From Marinobacter salarius (lineage in GTDB: Bacteria; Pseudomonadota; Gammaproteobacteria; Pseudomonadales; Oleiphilaceae), in assembly GCA_000831005.1 (NCBI GenBank), contig CP007152.1, positions 1,364,001 through 1,428,000 of the forward strand: DNA of 64,000 bases, read 5' to 3'. Within the stretch, counting starts at the first letter, position 1; each line of letters starts with the position of its first letter. The notes beneath the pieces are model-generated. The model saw nothing but the letters and a program-made list of their open reading frames with translations. It made no database searches and was not told the DNA's origin. Of this stretch, positions 1-10,690 are shown piece after piece. The position numbers were made by a program, and so were the translations under genes.

Positions 1-39
1 ATTGGTTACGGTACCGCTAAAAACCGTGGAGAGGGAGAA

Positions 40-1004
40 ATGAACAACGCCTGCAAGAGCCTGGTTGCTGCCTTTCTGGCAAGCACCGTATCGCTGTCGC
101 TGCCGCCGACTCCGTCAAGGTCACCCCGCTTGGGAGCCATGATGGCGAATTCTGCGCCATGGACCGGGCGCTCATCTTTGAAGACCCCAATGGCACCCGT
201 ATTCTCTATGACGCCGGTCGAACCGTTGCGGGTGCCGATGATCCCCGATTAGGCAACATTGATGTGGTGCTGGTCTCCCACGTTCATGGCGACCATGTGG
301 GGGATCGCCATATCCGCGACGTCAATCAGGGTAGCTGTGGTGGGCCGGAGGTTCCGGTGGTGGTGCTTCCCGAGTCCAATTCCGTGAACATCACCGCCGC
401 CAAGAAGGCAAAGATCGTAACGGGTAGCGAAATGCCGGCGTTTTTCGCCAGCAAGCTCAAAAGCGTTGAGGGTAATCCAGAGGATTCACTGCTGGTGAGG
501 TTCGGGGCTGAACGGGTGGTGGGCGGTGTGGCCATCACGACCGTGCCCGCCGTGCACAGTAACGGCCTGTCGCCGAGCTTTCTCACCGGCCCGCTGGCGG
601 AATACCTGAAAGCGGCGGGCGTCGGCGCCAGTGTCGGACCGCCCACCGGCTACGTGCTCACGTTCACCAATGGCCTGGTGGTGTACCTGTCCGGCGATAC
701 CGGTATCACCGCTGAGCAGAAACTGGTTGTCAAAGACCACTACGGCGCCAGCCTTGTGGTTCTCAACATCGGTGACACCTACACCACGGGCCCGGAAGAG
801 GCGGCCTACGTGGTAAATGACCTGATCAAGCCAAACGCGGTGATCGCATCCCACGCCAATGAGGCTGCCACAAAGGAGGGCATTGTCCGGGACGGAACGC
901 GCACCAAACAGTTCATCAGCCTGTCCTCAATGCCCGTTCACGTTCCTCTTAGTGGCAAAACCATGAGCTTTGATGGTACTGCCCACTGCACCGACGGTTG
1001 TTGA
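40..1004 (+). CDS. Secreted MBL-fold metal-dependent hydrolase (frameshifted)
   Basis: The product is a metallo-beta-lactamase-fold hydrolase, probably periplasmic. The metal-binding motif reads SHVHGDHVGD (HxHxDH), followed by a second conserved stretch, YLSGDTG, typical of UlaG/RomA-like members. The start at 40 follows a good GAGGGAG ribosome site and opens a signal peptide (MNNACKSLVAAFLASTVSLS). The frame then breaks near position 98; adding one G (tcG-Gct) joins the signal peptide to AAADSVKVTPLG and the rest of the protein. Substrate is unknown. A true lactamase function is not suggested, since UlaG-like hydrolases act on varied substrates. It converges on the aldolase gene, with a hairpin between them. 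Confidence 0.75.
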
Positions 1005-1006
1005 AA

Positions 1007-1035
1007 GGAAGGCTGGCCGTAGCGGTCAGCCTTCC
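1007..1035. terminator. Hairpin between converging hydrolase and aldolase genes
   Basis: GGAAGGCTGGCCG and CGGTCAGCCTTCC form a 13-bp stem with one mismatch around a 3-base loop. It starts just after the hydrolase stop codon and covers the aldolase stop on the other strand. No strong T-run follows, so terminator function is likely but not certain. Confidence 0.5.
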
Positions 1036-2039
1036 ATTTCTGATGAGTATTGCCCCAGGGTGGCCAGGCTGTTCAACTTGGCACGTTTAACCATTGCGGC
1101 CTGGGCAGCTTCGCGGTTGGAGGAAATACCTGCCCAGGCTTTCTGGGCCGGCTCCTGCAGTGCCCGCCCGTAGGAAAAGCTGAGTGTCCAGGGCAGGGGC
1201 GGGCCACTGTTCATGGCGTTCAGGTTCAGGGTCGCTTCCGCCGGGGTCTGGCCACCGGACAGGAAGTTGATACCAGGCACCGCTGCCGGCACCACACGCC
1301 GGAACACTCCCAAGGTGTGTTTTGCCACGTCCTCTGGGCTTGCCTTCTGGCCATTGGCGTTGCCAGGCGTCACCATGCTGGGTTTGAGGATCATGGTCTC
1401 AAGCTCAACACGATGGCGTCGCAGGGCCTGAAATACCTCGTTGATAACGGCCTCGTTCACCTCCGCGCTTCGCTCGATGCTATGGTTGCCATCGATCAGC
1501 ACTTCGGGTTCCACAATGGGCACCACGCCGCAGGACTGGCAGATGGCGGCATAGCGTGCCAAGACCTCGGCATTTGCTCGATGGCAGCGCGACTGGGGTT
1601 GGTATCGGTGATGTGGTAAACGTTCCGCCACTTGGCAAACCGCGCACCGAGTTGTTTGTAGTCTTCAAGCCGTTGGGCTAGCCCATCCAGGCCCTCGGTA
1701 ATCTCATCACCGGGTGCATTAATCATCGGGCCCTTGCCTTATCCACCTTAATGCCGGGCACAATGCCCTGTTTTGCCGCCACAGAGGGTAGCTGGCGCCA
1801 TCGTCCGCGTGCTGTCGCAGGGTTTCCTCGAACAGGATCACACCACTGACGTACTCTCCCAGCCCCGGCGCAGCGAGAATCAGGTTGCGGTAGTGTCGTC
1901 GGTTTTCTTCGGTGGATTCCACACCAACCGCCTTGAACCGTTTGGCGATGGTTGGGTTGCTCTCGTCCGCCGCCAGAATGCCCTTACCTTCGCAGACCAG
2001 TTCACGGATGGTGCTTTCAAGCTGTTCCTGAGTGTTCAT
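1026..2039 (-). CDS. Class I fructose-bisphosphate aldolase (three frameshifts)
   Basis: Schiff-base (class I) aldolase that cleaves fructose 1,6-bisphosphate in glycolysis and gluconeogenesis. The N-terminus has the family block GKGILAADES, and ILKPSMVTPG carries the lysine that forms the Schiff base. The C-terminus has NFLSGGQTPAEA and ALQEPAQKAW. The coding sequence falls into three frames. Single missing bases near 1787 (CCC for CCCC), 1739 (GG for GGG) and 1577 (G for GG) explain all breaks and return the normal length of about 338 residues. The start at 2039 has a GGGAG site. The restored sequence shows no lost key residue, so the breaks look technical. Confidence 0.85.
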
Positions 2040-4537
<2,498 letters not shown>

Positions 4538-4540
4538 TTG

Positions 4541-4567
4541 AATGCCCGCACCAAAGTGCGGGCATTT
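4541..4567 (+). terminator. First hairpin after katG
   Basis: AATGCCCGCAC and GTGCGGGCATT form a perfect 11-bp stem with a CAAA-type loop just after the katG stop. Only a short T-run follows, so it may protect the mRNA end or act together with the stronger hairpin that follows. Confidence 0.6.
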
Positions 4568-4574
4568 CGATAGT

Positions 4575-4613
4575 AAAACGGCGTTTCAATGAAAGTTGAA
4601 ACGCCGTTTTTTT
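4575..4613. terminator. Strong rho-independent terminator, bidirectional
   Basis: AAAACGGCGTTTCAA and TTGAAACGCCGTTTT pair perfectly over 15 bp around TGAAAG. A run of seven T follows on the plus strand and four A precede the stem, so it can stop katG transcription and also transcription of the converging metallopeptidase gene. Confidence 0.85.
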
Positions 4614-4629
4614 ATGCAAGTTCTGCTAT

Positions 4630-5595
4630 TCAGAGCCCCTGGGCCCCCCTGCGAAGCCAGTCATGCACAAACGCCAGCTTGTGGCGCGCGAAATCCGACA
4701 GAACAAAGGGGTACAGATCAGACAGACCCATTGACCGGTTTACATGGTTCACGCCCATGGCGATGGACGCGGCGATATGGATCAAACGCTGGGCGTCTGG
4801 TTCTGAATAGGGATCCCAGTTCGGGCCTGGCACTTCCGGAGAGGTTAAACCGGAGGCCACAAAGCTGTCGGTCAGGTCCGTCAGGTGTAACAGATGCGCC
4901 GCGGTTTCCGCCCAGTCTTCATGGGGATGGGCTGAGGCATAGCTGGTGAGGTAGAACTTTTTCCAGTCCTGCGGCGGGCCGTTCTCATAGTGGTGCTGAA
5001 GTGCACCCGGGTAACTGATGCGCTCGTCACCAAACATTGCGCGGAAGGCATCCAGGAAGTCCTCACGCAGGCTCAGACGCCACCAGAGCATGTGGGCAAT
5101 CTCATGGCGCATGTGGCCAATCATCGTTCTGTAGGGCTCTTCCAGCGCCTCCCTGCGGGTGGTGCGCAGCACCGGGTCTGCTTCTGCGACACTGATGGTG
5201 ACGACGCCCTGGGCGTGGCCCATTGGCACCGGAGTAGGGCCCTCGGCGAGCATATGGAACACCGGCCTTGCGCCGGGGTCTTCCGGGCGAAACCAGTGCC
5301 AGCGACCCAGATTATCGATCACCCAGCGTTTGGAGGCCTCGGTTTGGGCCCAGTTGGGGATGGCGTTGGCAATCGATGGGTCTGGTGCCAGCGCCGTCAT
5401 TGCACAGGCGCGACAGAAAGCGCCTTGCTCCGGTGCGATCCAGTTGCAGCCAATCACGTCCCGGTTGGCGCAGAAGGGTGGCATCGGTAGAAATGCTCGC
5501 GCCTGGGGGTCGTAGGCCACAGGCGTACCGTCAGCCGTAGCAAGATTATCAAACCAGAGAGAGCCGGAACCGACGGGATTGGCGAAAACGCGCAT
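4630..5595 (-). CDS. Putative zinc-binding metallopeptidase (COG4307 type)
   Basis: The N-terminal part holds two cysteine pairs (near CANRDVIGCNW and FCRACAM) resembling a zinc ribbon. The centre holds HEIAHMLWW, an HExxH zinc-protease motif, and later DWAETAAHLLH, which could give a third ligand. This layout matches the uncharacterised zinc-binding metallopeptidase family (PF15887-like). No signal peptide is seen, so it is probably cytoplasmic. I chose the start at 5595 (MRVFANPVGSG) because it has a GGAAGA site and family members begin there; an earlier in-frame ATG at 5688 would lie inside the shared operator region. It diverges from a MarR gene, whose operators overlap its promoter. Substrate is unknown. 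Confidence 0.75.
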   Translation of the reverse strand: MRVFANPVGSGSLWFDNLATADGTPVAYDPQARAFLPMPPFCANRDVIGCNWIAPEQGAFCRACAMTALAPDPSIANAIPNWAQTEASKRWVIDNLGRWHWFRPEDPGARPVFHMLAEGPTPVPMGHAQGVVTISVAEADPVLRTTRREALEEPYRTMIGHMRHEIAHMLWWRLSLREDFLDAFRAMFGDERISYPGALQHHYENGPPQDWKKFYLTSYASAHPHEDWAETAAHLLHLTDLTDSFVASGLTSPEVPGPNWDPYSEPDAQRLIHIAASIAMGVNHVNRSMGLSDLYPFVLSDFARHKLAFVHDWLRRGAQGL

Positions 5596-5683
5596 AAAGA
5601 AAGTCTTCCAGCGGAATGGACTTCGAGTATAGGAATTGACTGCGCCGGATGTCCAACGCTGCGTTGACGGGCTTGTCAGATAT

Positions 5684-5717
5684 TTCACATGTGTAGTATA
5701 TTTGATTCACATGTGAA
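5684..5717. promoter_or_regulatory. Two tandem palindromic operators, likely MarR sites
   Basis: TTCACATGTGAA at 5706-5717 is a perfect 12-bp palindrome. A second copy, TTCACATGTGT, lies at 5684-5694. Their CACATGTG centres are exactly 22 bp apart, two helical turns, so two dimers would bind the same face. The pair sits between the divergent metallopeptidase and marR genes, 15-50 bp before the marR start. Autoregulation by the adjacent MarR protein is inferred from position. Confidence 0.7.
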
Positions 5718-5732
5718 GTAACTGGATGACTA

Positions 5733-6146
5733 ATGGACAAGCGGTTTTTCTATCTCCTGAACAAGGCCCGCCATCGAGTATACAAACACGCTGACCAGCG
5801 CAGCGAAGAAGCGCTGGGTATTTCGGTCACCCAGGTGGGGGCTCTGTTGCTGGTTGCGGGTGACGAGGGGTGTCTGCTGAAGGATCTGGCCCACAGCCTG
5901 CACCTGAACAGTTCCGCGCTGACGGGGCTGGCCGGGCGGATGGAGAACAAGGGCCTGCTGGAGAGACGTACCTGTGACAGGGATGGCCGTGCATCCCGCC
6001 TGTATCTCACCGATGTCGGGCGCGAGAAAATCGAGAGCGCCAAACCGCTGATCACGGAATTGAACAATCGTATGACCGAGGGTTTCAGTGACGAAGAAGT
6101 GACCGTCATCCTTAAGTTCCTCAATCATCTCGCCAACGATTTCTGA
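5733..6146 (+). CDS. MarR-family transcriptional regulator
   Basis: This 137-residue protein has the winged-helix layout of MarR. Recognition helix sequence HLNSSALTGLAGRMENKGLL is followed by the wing RRTCDRDGRASRLYLTDVG. Such proteins bind palindromic DNA as dimers and are released by small ligands or oxidation. It sits 40 bp before an alpha/beta hydrolase gene in the same direction and diverges from a metallopeptidase gene. The paired CACATGTG palindromes just upstream are its probable operators. The inducer cannot be told from sequence. Confidence 0.9.
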   Translation: MDKRFFYLLNKARHRVYKHADQRSEEALGISVTQVGALLLVAGDEGCLLKDLAHSLHLNSSALTGLAGRMENKGLLERRTCDRDGRASRLYLTDVGREKIESAKPLITELNNRMTEGFSDEEVTVILKFLNHLANDF

Positions 6147-6186
6147 CACCAGGGCAAGGTATTCGGCAAGTATCAGGAGAACTATC

Positions 6187-7064
6187 ATGAGTGCCAGGGA
6201 GTCTTCATTACCCCCAACCAATAGAAAGGATGTGCCCGTCACAACGCCGGGTGGTCATCGAATCCAGCTTCGGGTATTTCCTGCGGCTCAGTCCAGTTCG
6301 GTCGTCATCGTAGCTGGCGCTATGGGTGTGGGGCAGCATTGCTACGAGAAATTCGCACGCTATCTGAGCAGCCAGGGCTTTACCGCGATAACCTTCGATT
6401 ATTTCGGTATGGGCGCCTCCCAGAACAGCCATCTTCGGGATTGCCCGGTCAAGGTGACGGAGTGGGGAGTGAAGACTGCCGGGCGGTTATCGACTTCGCC
6501 CGGCAGCATTACCCAGGGCAGCGTCTTCAATGGATTGGGCACAGCGTCGGCGGCCAGTTGCTGGGTATGACGCCGAACGTAAACGATCTGGATCACGCGG
6601 TTACCGTCGCCTGTGGCAGCGGCTATTGGCGTGAGAATTCACCACCCACCAAACGCATTGCCTGGTTTCTGTGGTATTTCATGGCACCTGTCAGTGTGCG
6701 GATGTTTGGCTATTTTCCCGGAAAGCGCCTGAACATCGTGGGTGACTTACCGCCCAATGTGATACGCCAGTGGCGGCAATGGTGCCTCGACCCCGAATAC
6801 GCGGTGGGGAAAGAAGGCCGGGCACTGCGCGATCAGTTCGCTGCGGTAAAGGTACCCATTTCCGCCGTCGCCTTCTCTGATGACGAAATGATGTCCCGGC
6901 GTAATGTTGATTCACTGCACAGTTTCTACACTCACGCGGCTGTCACCATGCACCGAGTTCATCCGAAGGAGGTTGGCGAAAGTCGCATTGGCCATCTTGG
7001 GTGGTTCCGCGAGCAATATGAAACGTCGATCTGGCAAAACACGTTGCTGCCACTGCTTCGTTGA
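6187..7064 (+). CDS. Alpha/beta hydrolase (frameshifted)
   Basis: Cytoplasmic serine hydrolase of the alpha/beta fold. The nucleophile elbow reads GHSVGG (GxSxG), preceded by FDYFGMGAS, and a C-terminal histidine occurs in RIGHLGW. The frame breaks near 6464: adding one G to gtgaagac gives VEDCRAVIDFARQHYPG and joins both halves to about 292 residues. It resembles the COG4757 predicted hydrolases. The start follows TATCAGGAGAACTATC. It lies 40 bp after marR and is probably co-transcribed with it, so MarR may control it. Substrate unknown. Confidence 0.75.
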
Positions 7065-7081
7065 TCGGGCAGAATGTTCAC

Positions 7082-7123
7082 TCTGGCGGGCGCTTCAGTG
7101 CGCCGATTTTCGCGCCCGCCAGA
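7082..7123. terminator. Long-stem hairpin at converging gene ends
   Basis: TCTGGCGGGCGC and GCGCCCGCCAGA form a perfect 12-bp GC-rich stem around an 18-base loop. The stop codon of the antiporter gene lies in the loop, and the hydrolase stop is 18 bases upstream. It probably ends transcription from both sides. Confidence 0.55.
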
Positions 7124-8387
7124 ATCGAGCGATGGCCGGTTTAACGCTTACGCCATGAACCAGGATCGACAGGGCGACCACCACCAGGGTCAGGTGAATC
7201 AACTCCAGGGCAATGTTTTCCGGCAGCCCATGTTGGATGGCGTACATCAGATAGTAGAGAGAACCAATGCCCCGCACACCGAACCAACCCGCGAGATTTC
7301 GCAACCGGATCGGCGCCTTGCTGCCGAGCAGGCCAAGGTGAACACTGATGGGGCGGGCGACGAAGAACAGAAAGGCGGCGAAACCAACCGCGCGCCAGCT
7401 CCATGAATCCCAGAACAGGGAACCGCCAATCAGCAGGACCAGAACGATTTCTGCCAGCCTCTCCAGATGTTCGTTGAATATCAGAGAGCTCTGATGCACA
7501 TGGGCGATGGCCAGCGGCGCCTCGCCCGGATAGGTTTCTCCGGACGTTGCATCTGAATAGGACTGCTTAAGACCGGCCAGCTTCAGTTCGGTATGCCGCA
7601 ATGCCACTGCCGCGCTGAATACCGCCAGAAATCCCCAGGCATTGACCAGAAGACTGATGCCATAGGCAAACGCAATCAGGCCCAGCCCAAGGAAACTTTC
7701 CAGAAACTCGGAGTGGGTGAACGTGGTGCGCAGTTTCTGAACCAGCCAGCCGACCAGACAGCCGGCCACAATGCCGATGACGATTCCCGCGCCGCTGGCC
7801 CAGACAACATCAACCGCGAACCATCGCCACCCGACGTCTCCCAGATCATGCAAACCTAACAGTCCGAGCCCCAGCATCACGAAAGGAAAGGCGCTGCCGT
7901 CGTTCATTCCGGCTTCACTGGTTAGCGCAAACCGCAGCCGGTCAGGATCATCGGCATGCCGAACCTGTACTTCGGTGGCAAGCACCGGATCGGTGGGCGC
8001 CACTACGGCACCAAGCAGTATGGCAGCACCCAGGGGCAGGGCCAGCCAGAAGTATCCAAACAGCGCCACAATACCCACGGTCAGGGACATCGACACAACC
8101 GCCAGTCTCAGGGGGTTGCGCCACCGCCTGAAGGTCACCGGTGCAGGCATTTTCACGCCCGCGCAGTACAGCGAAATCAACACGGCTATTTCGGTCAGTA
8201 GTTCCAGCAGTGCGGATTCTTCAAGTGGGTTGAAGTGGAACAGTCCAAAGCCCATCGGGCCGACAACAAAACCGACCAGCAGGTACACAATGGCTGACGT
8301 GGCAGGCCCGTTTTTGATGTAGGACGCCGTAAAGCCCACTAACAGAAGAAGGGCGCCCAGTAATAGAAACCAGGTAGCAGTGGTCAT
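7095..8387 (-). CDS. Cation:proton antiporter, CPA1/NhaP family
   Basis: Inner-membrane Na+(K+)/H+ exchanger of 430 residues with about 12 hydrophobic segments. Conserved family blocks are present: GAVVAPTDPVLATEVQ and LTSEAGMNDGSAFPF, which include the Asp residues used in ion exchange, and the late arginine-rich block ARPISVHLG with WFGVRGIGSLYYL. There is no long cytoplasmic C-terminal tail, in contrast to plant or animal members. It is monocistronic and ends in a shared hairpin. It probably serves salt and pH balance, as expected in a marine bacterium; ion preference cannot be read from the sequence. Confidence 0.9.
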   Translation of the reverse strand: MTTATWFLLLGALLLLVGFTASYIKNGPATSAIVYLLVGFVVGPMGFGLFHFNPLEESALLELLTEIAVLISLYCAGVKMPAPVTFRRWRNPLRLAVVSMSLTVGIVALFGYFWLALPLGAAILLGAVVAPTDPVLATEVQVRHADDPDRLRFALTSEAGMNDGSAFPFVMLGLGLLGLHDLGDVGWRWFAVDVVWASGAGIVIGIVAGCLVGWLVQKLRTTFTHSEFLESFLGLGLIAFAYGISLLVNAWGFLAVFSAAVALRHTELKLAGLKQSYSDATSGETYPGEAPLAIAHVHQSSLIFNEHLERLAEIVLVLLIGGSLFWDSWSWRAVGFAAFLFFVARPISVHLGLLGSKAPIRLRNLAGWFGVRGIGSLYYLMYAIQHGLPENIALELIHLTLVVVALSILVHGVSVKPAIARFWRARKSAH

Positions 8388-8544
8388 AGGTAACTCAGTA
8401 AGAGAGTGGTGAAGTAAGGGCCTCGCGGTAATCGAGATTCCTAACGATGCGCTCTTATCCGGAATTCTGCCAGCGGAAAGCCCCGAGTTTCCTATACGGT
8501 TCAGTAATTACCGATGCGGCCGCGGGTATCGGTGAATCGGGGGC

Positions 8545-8575
8545 TTGACCTAAACTAAGGTTTAGGTCTTATCGT
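8545..8575 (+). promoter_or_regulatory. MerR/SoxR-type promoter with 19-bp spacer
   Basis: A -35 TTGACC at 8545-8550 and a -10 TATCGT at 8570-8575 are separated by 19 bp. That overlong spacer is the mark of MerR-family promoters. Between them lies a perfect palindrome, GACCTAAAC-TAAG-GTTTAGGTC (8547-8568), of the size and placement of SoxR-type operators. No MerR-family gene is in the window. It drives the reductase remnant and the N-acetyltransferase gene. Confidence 0.75.
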
Positions 8576-8614
8576 CCATAACCACATCCACAATACAGCG
8601 AGGAGACCAATATC

Positions 8615-8701
8615 ATGAGTCAGGACATTGAGGTGGGCGTTATCTATGGCAGCATCCGTGAGGCCCGGCGTAACAATCCTTATGGGGAGGTAACGGCATG
8701 A
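8615..8701 (+). pseudogene. N-terminal remnant of an NAD(P)H-dependent FMN reductase
   Basis: A 28-codon frame with a good AGGAGACC ribosome site begins MSQDIEVGVIYGSIREARR. GVIYGSIRE is the flavin-binding start of small NAD(P)H-dependent FMN reductases. After SIREARR the family match ends and the frame stops at 8701, overlapping the next start codon (ATGA). It looks like the first part of a reductase gene joined to the next gene by an internal deletion. It might still serve as a leader peptide for translational coupling. Confidence 0.5.
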
Positions 8702-9843
8702 ATACAGTGGTTAAGGAAGACTCTATTTCCCTGAACGGAGCACGTGTTCTGGTGTTGGGGCGTTCCGAGGCGGTCCTGGAAGCGGTGCTGGGTGAACTCA
8801 CGGCCCTGGGTATCGATGCCCAGGGCACGGCTGAGCCTGAGAAGGCAACGGAGCGTTACGACGCCCGGAATTATGATCTCATCGCTCTTGGGCGGGGTCT
8901 TCTTGGTGAAGCCGGCCAGTCCCTCAAAGCACAGTTCCGGGAGCGCAACGCCGATGTGCGCTTCCTGGATACCTACGCCCCCTTTGCGGTCTTTGAGATT
9001 GCCACGGCTCTGGAGTGCTCGTACCCACCGAATGTGGACCTGGAGCCTTACCTGGCACGCATCGGTAGTGAGGGGCCCATAGCACCGACCCTGGAGACTC
9101 TCAAAGAACTCCATGAGCGCCATCCGGACGCCATCCCGTTCGAGGCCATTGATGTACTGCTGGAGCGCGGCGTGAATATCGCCCCGGATGCCGTAGAAGA
9201 CAAGCTGGTCCATGGCAGGCGCGGTGGTTACTGCTTTGAGCACAATGGCCTGTTCAAGAGAGTGCTTGAGGCCATCGGTTTCCACGTGGAAGGCCTTTCT
9301 GCCCGCGTACGCTGGAATGCAGCACCCGGCACCGCCCCGCAGCCATACTCTCACATGGCGCTAAGGGTTGTTGTGGACAACGTGCCGTGGCTGGTGGACG
9401 TGGGTTTTGGAGGCTGCGTACTCACGACGCCGCTCCGCATGGACACGATAGAACCCCAGGCCACTTCCCACGAAACTTTCCGGCTGATCCCGTTCGGGCC
9501 GGGAATGCTGCTACAGATGTGGATAGACGAGCAATGGAAGCCCGTCTACGAGTTGTCTGGAGAACCCCGTCTGGAAGGTGACTACGAGGTTGCCAACTGG
9601 TACACCGCTGAGCACCCGGATTCACACTTCCGGAAAAACCTGATGGTGGCTCGCACCACCACGGAGGCCCGCTACACACTGCTGAACGGCCGCTATACGG
9701 TCCGTTATTCCGATGGCCGTACTCACCGGGAGGTCCTGGAGGCAGATGGTATAGAACGGGTGCTGGCGGATACATTCCAACTGCCGGTGCAACCGGACTG
9801 GCGCCCAATGATTGAGCGTGCTGCCTCATTGACCGAGCGCTAG
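8698..9843 (+). CDS. Arylamine N-acetyltransferase with extra N-terminal domain
   Basis: Residues about 110-381 are an arylamine N-acetyltransferase, which moves acetyl from acetyl-CoA to aromatic amines and hydrazines by a Cys-His-Asp triad. The triad is visible: Cys179 in RGGYCFEHN, His219 in SHMALRV, Asp234 in LVDVGFGG. The domain opens with DLEPYLARIG, where stand-alone enzymes start. Residues 1-105 are an unrelated alpha/beta stretch (ARVLVLGRSEAVLEAVLGEL, then YDLIALGRGLLGE) that looks like a Rossmann or pseudo-receiver fold. The frame is continuous. The start overlaps the stop of a reductase remnant, and the unit lies behind a MerR/SoxR-type promoter, suggesting induction by redox-active or toxic aromatics. 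Confidence 0.85.
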   Translation: MNTVVKEDSISLNGARVLVLGRSEAVLEAVLGELTALGIDAQGTAEPEKATERYDARNYDLIALGRGLLGEAGQSLKAQFRERNADVRFLDTYAPFAVFEIATALECSYPPNVDLEPYLARIGSEGPIAPTLETLKELHERHPDAIPFEAIDVLLERGVNIAPDAVEDKLVHGRRGGYCFEHNGLFKRVLEAIGFHVEGLSARVRWNAAPGTAPQPYSHMALRVVVDNVPWLVDVGFGGCVLTTPLRMDTIEPQATSHETFRLIPFGPGMLLQMWIDEQWKPVYELSGEPRLEGDYEVANWYTAEHPDSHFRKNLMVARTTTEARYTLLNGRYTVRYSDGRTHREVLEADGIERVLADTFQLPVQPDWRPMIERAASLTER

Positions 9844-9860
9844 CATGGCCCCTGCTGAAT

Positions 9861-10556
9861 TCAGTCCCCCGAGAGGGCCTGGTTCACCGCCTGCGCCGCA
9901 TGGATCGCCGTTGTGTCATACAGCGGGACGGGGGTATCGGTCTGCTTGATCAGCAGGCCGATTTCCGTGCATCCCAGGATGACAGCTTGCGCACCTTGCT
10001 CGGCCAGTGAGTTGATGACGGCCAGATACGTTTCCCGGGAAGCCGCCTGGATCTCGCCTTGGCAGAGTTCTTCGTAGATGACCCGATGAACCTCCGCCCG
10101 CTGGGGAGCATCCGGTGTGACCACCTCAATGCCAGCCGCTTCCAGGCGCTCGCGGTAGAAGGCCTGCTCCATGGTAAACCGTGTACCCAAGAGCCCCACG
10201 CGCTGGATGTTGTCCTGTGTCAGCACCTTCGCTGTGGCATCGGCAATGTGAAGCAGGGGGATGTTGATAGCCTCTTCAATCTCCGGCGCTACTTTGTGCA
10301 TGGTGTTGGTGCCGATCATCAGAAAATCCGCTCCGGCGTTCTCCAGGGAAAGCGCTGCGCCGGAAAGAATTCTGGCGGTTGCCGGCCAGTCTCCCTGGTG
10401 TTGAAGCGCTTCAATTTCCGCGAAGTCCACGCTGTAGAGCACCAGCTTTGCGGAATGCAATCCGCCCAGACGTGATTTCACGCCCTCATTGATCAGCCGG
10501 TAATAGGTTTGAGTGGATTCCCAACTCATGCCGCCAAGAAGGCCAATGGTTTTCAT
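9861..10556 (-). CDS. Aspartate/glutamate racemase, YgeA type
   Basis: Cofactor-independent amino acid racemase of 231 residues. It begins MKTIGLLGGMSWESTQTYYR, closely like E. coli YgeA. These enzymes use two residues at opposite sides of the substrate carbon. Here the second is Cys196 in LGCTEIG, while the first position is Thr83 in IGTNTMHK rather than cysteine. The same Thr/Cys pair is known from the E. coli enzyme, which prefers L-Asp/L-Glu. The start has a GGGAG site. It converges on the N-acetyltransferase gene with an 18-base gap. Physiological substrate is uncertain. Confidence 0.85.
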   Translation of the reverse strand: MKTIGLLGGMSWESTQTYYRLINEGVKSRLGGLHSAKLVLYSVDFAEIEALQHQGDWPATARILSGAALSLENAGADFLMIGTNTMHKVAPEIEEAINIPLLHIADATAKVLTQDNIQRVGLLGTRFTMEQAFYRERLEAAGIEVVTPDAPQRAEVHRVIYEELCQGEIQAASRETYLAVINSLAEQGAQAVILGCTEIGLLIKQTDTPVPLYDTTAIHAAQAVNQALSGD

Positions 10557-10690
10557 AAAACGCTCCCTGTTTTAACAATGGTAGACACGATGAGACTAAC
10601 AAATACGTCCGTAGCTGTATTGGATAGTTGAACATCTCAGGTATTCGGGGCAATGTGGAACTTCCTGAACATACGCATAGGAGCGGTGCC

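Noticed and set aside
10628..10690. Upstream TTG start for the pirin gene
   Set aside because: The GTG at 10691 has an AGGAG site at ideal spacing; the extra 21 residues resemble no pirin N-terminus.
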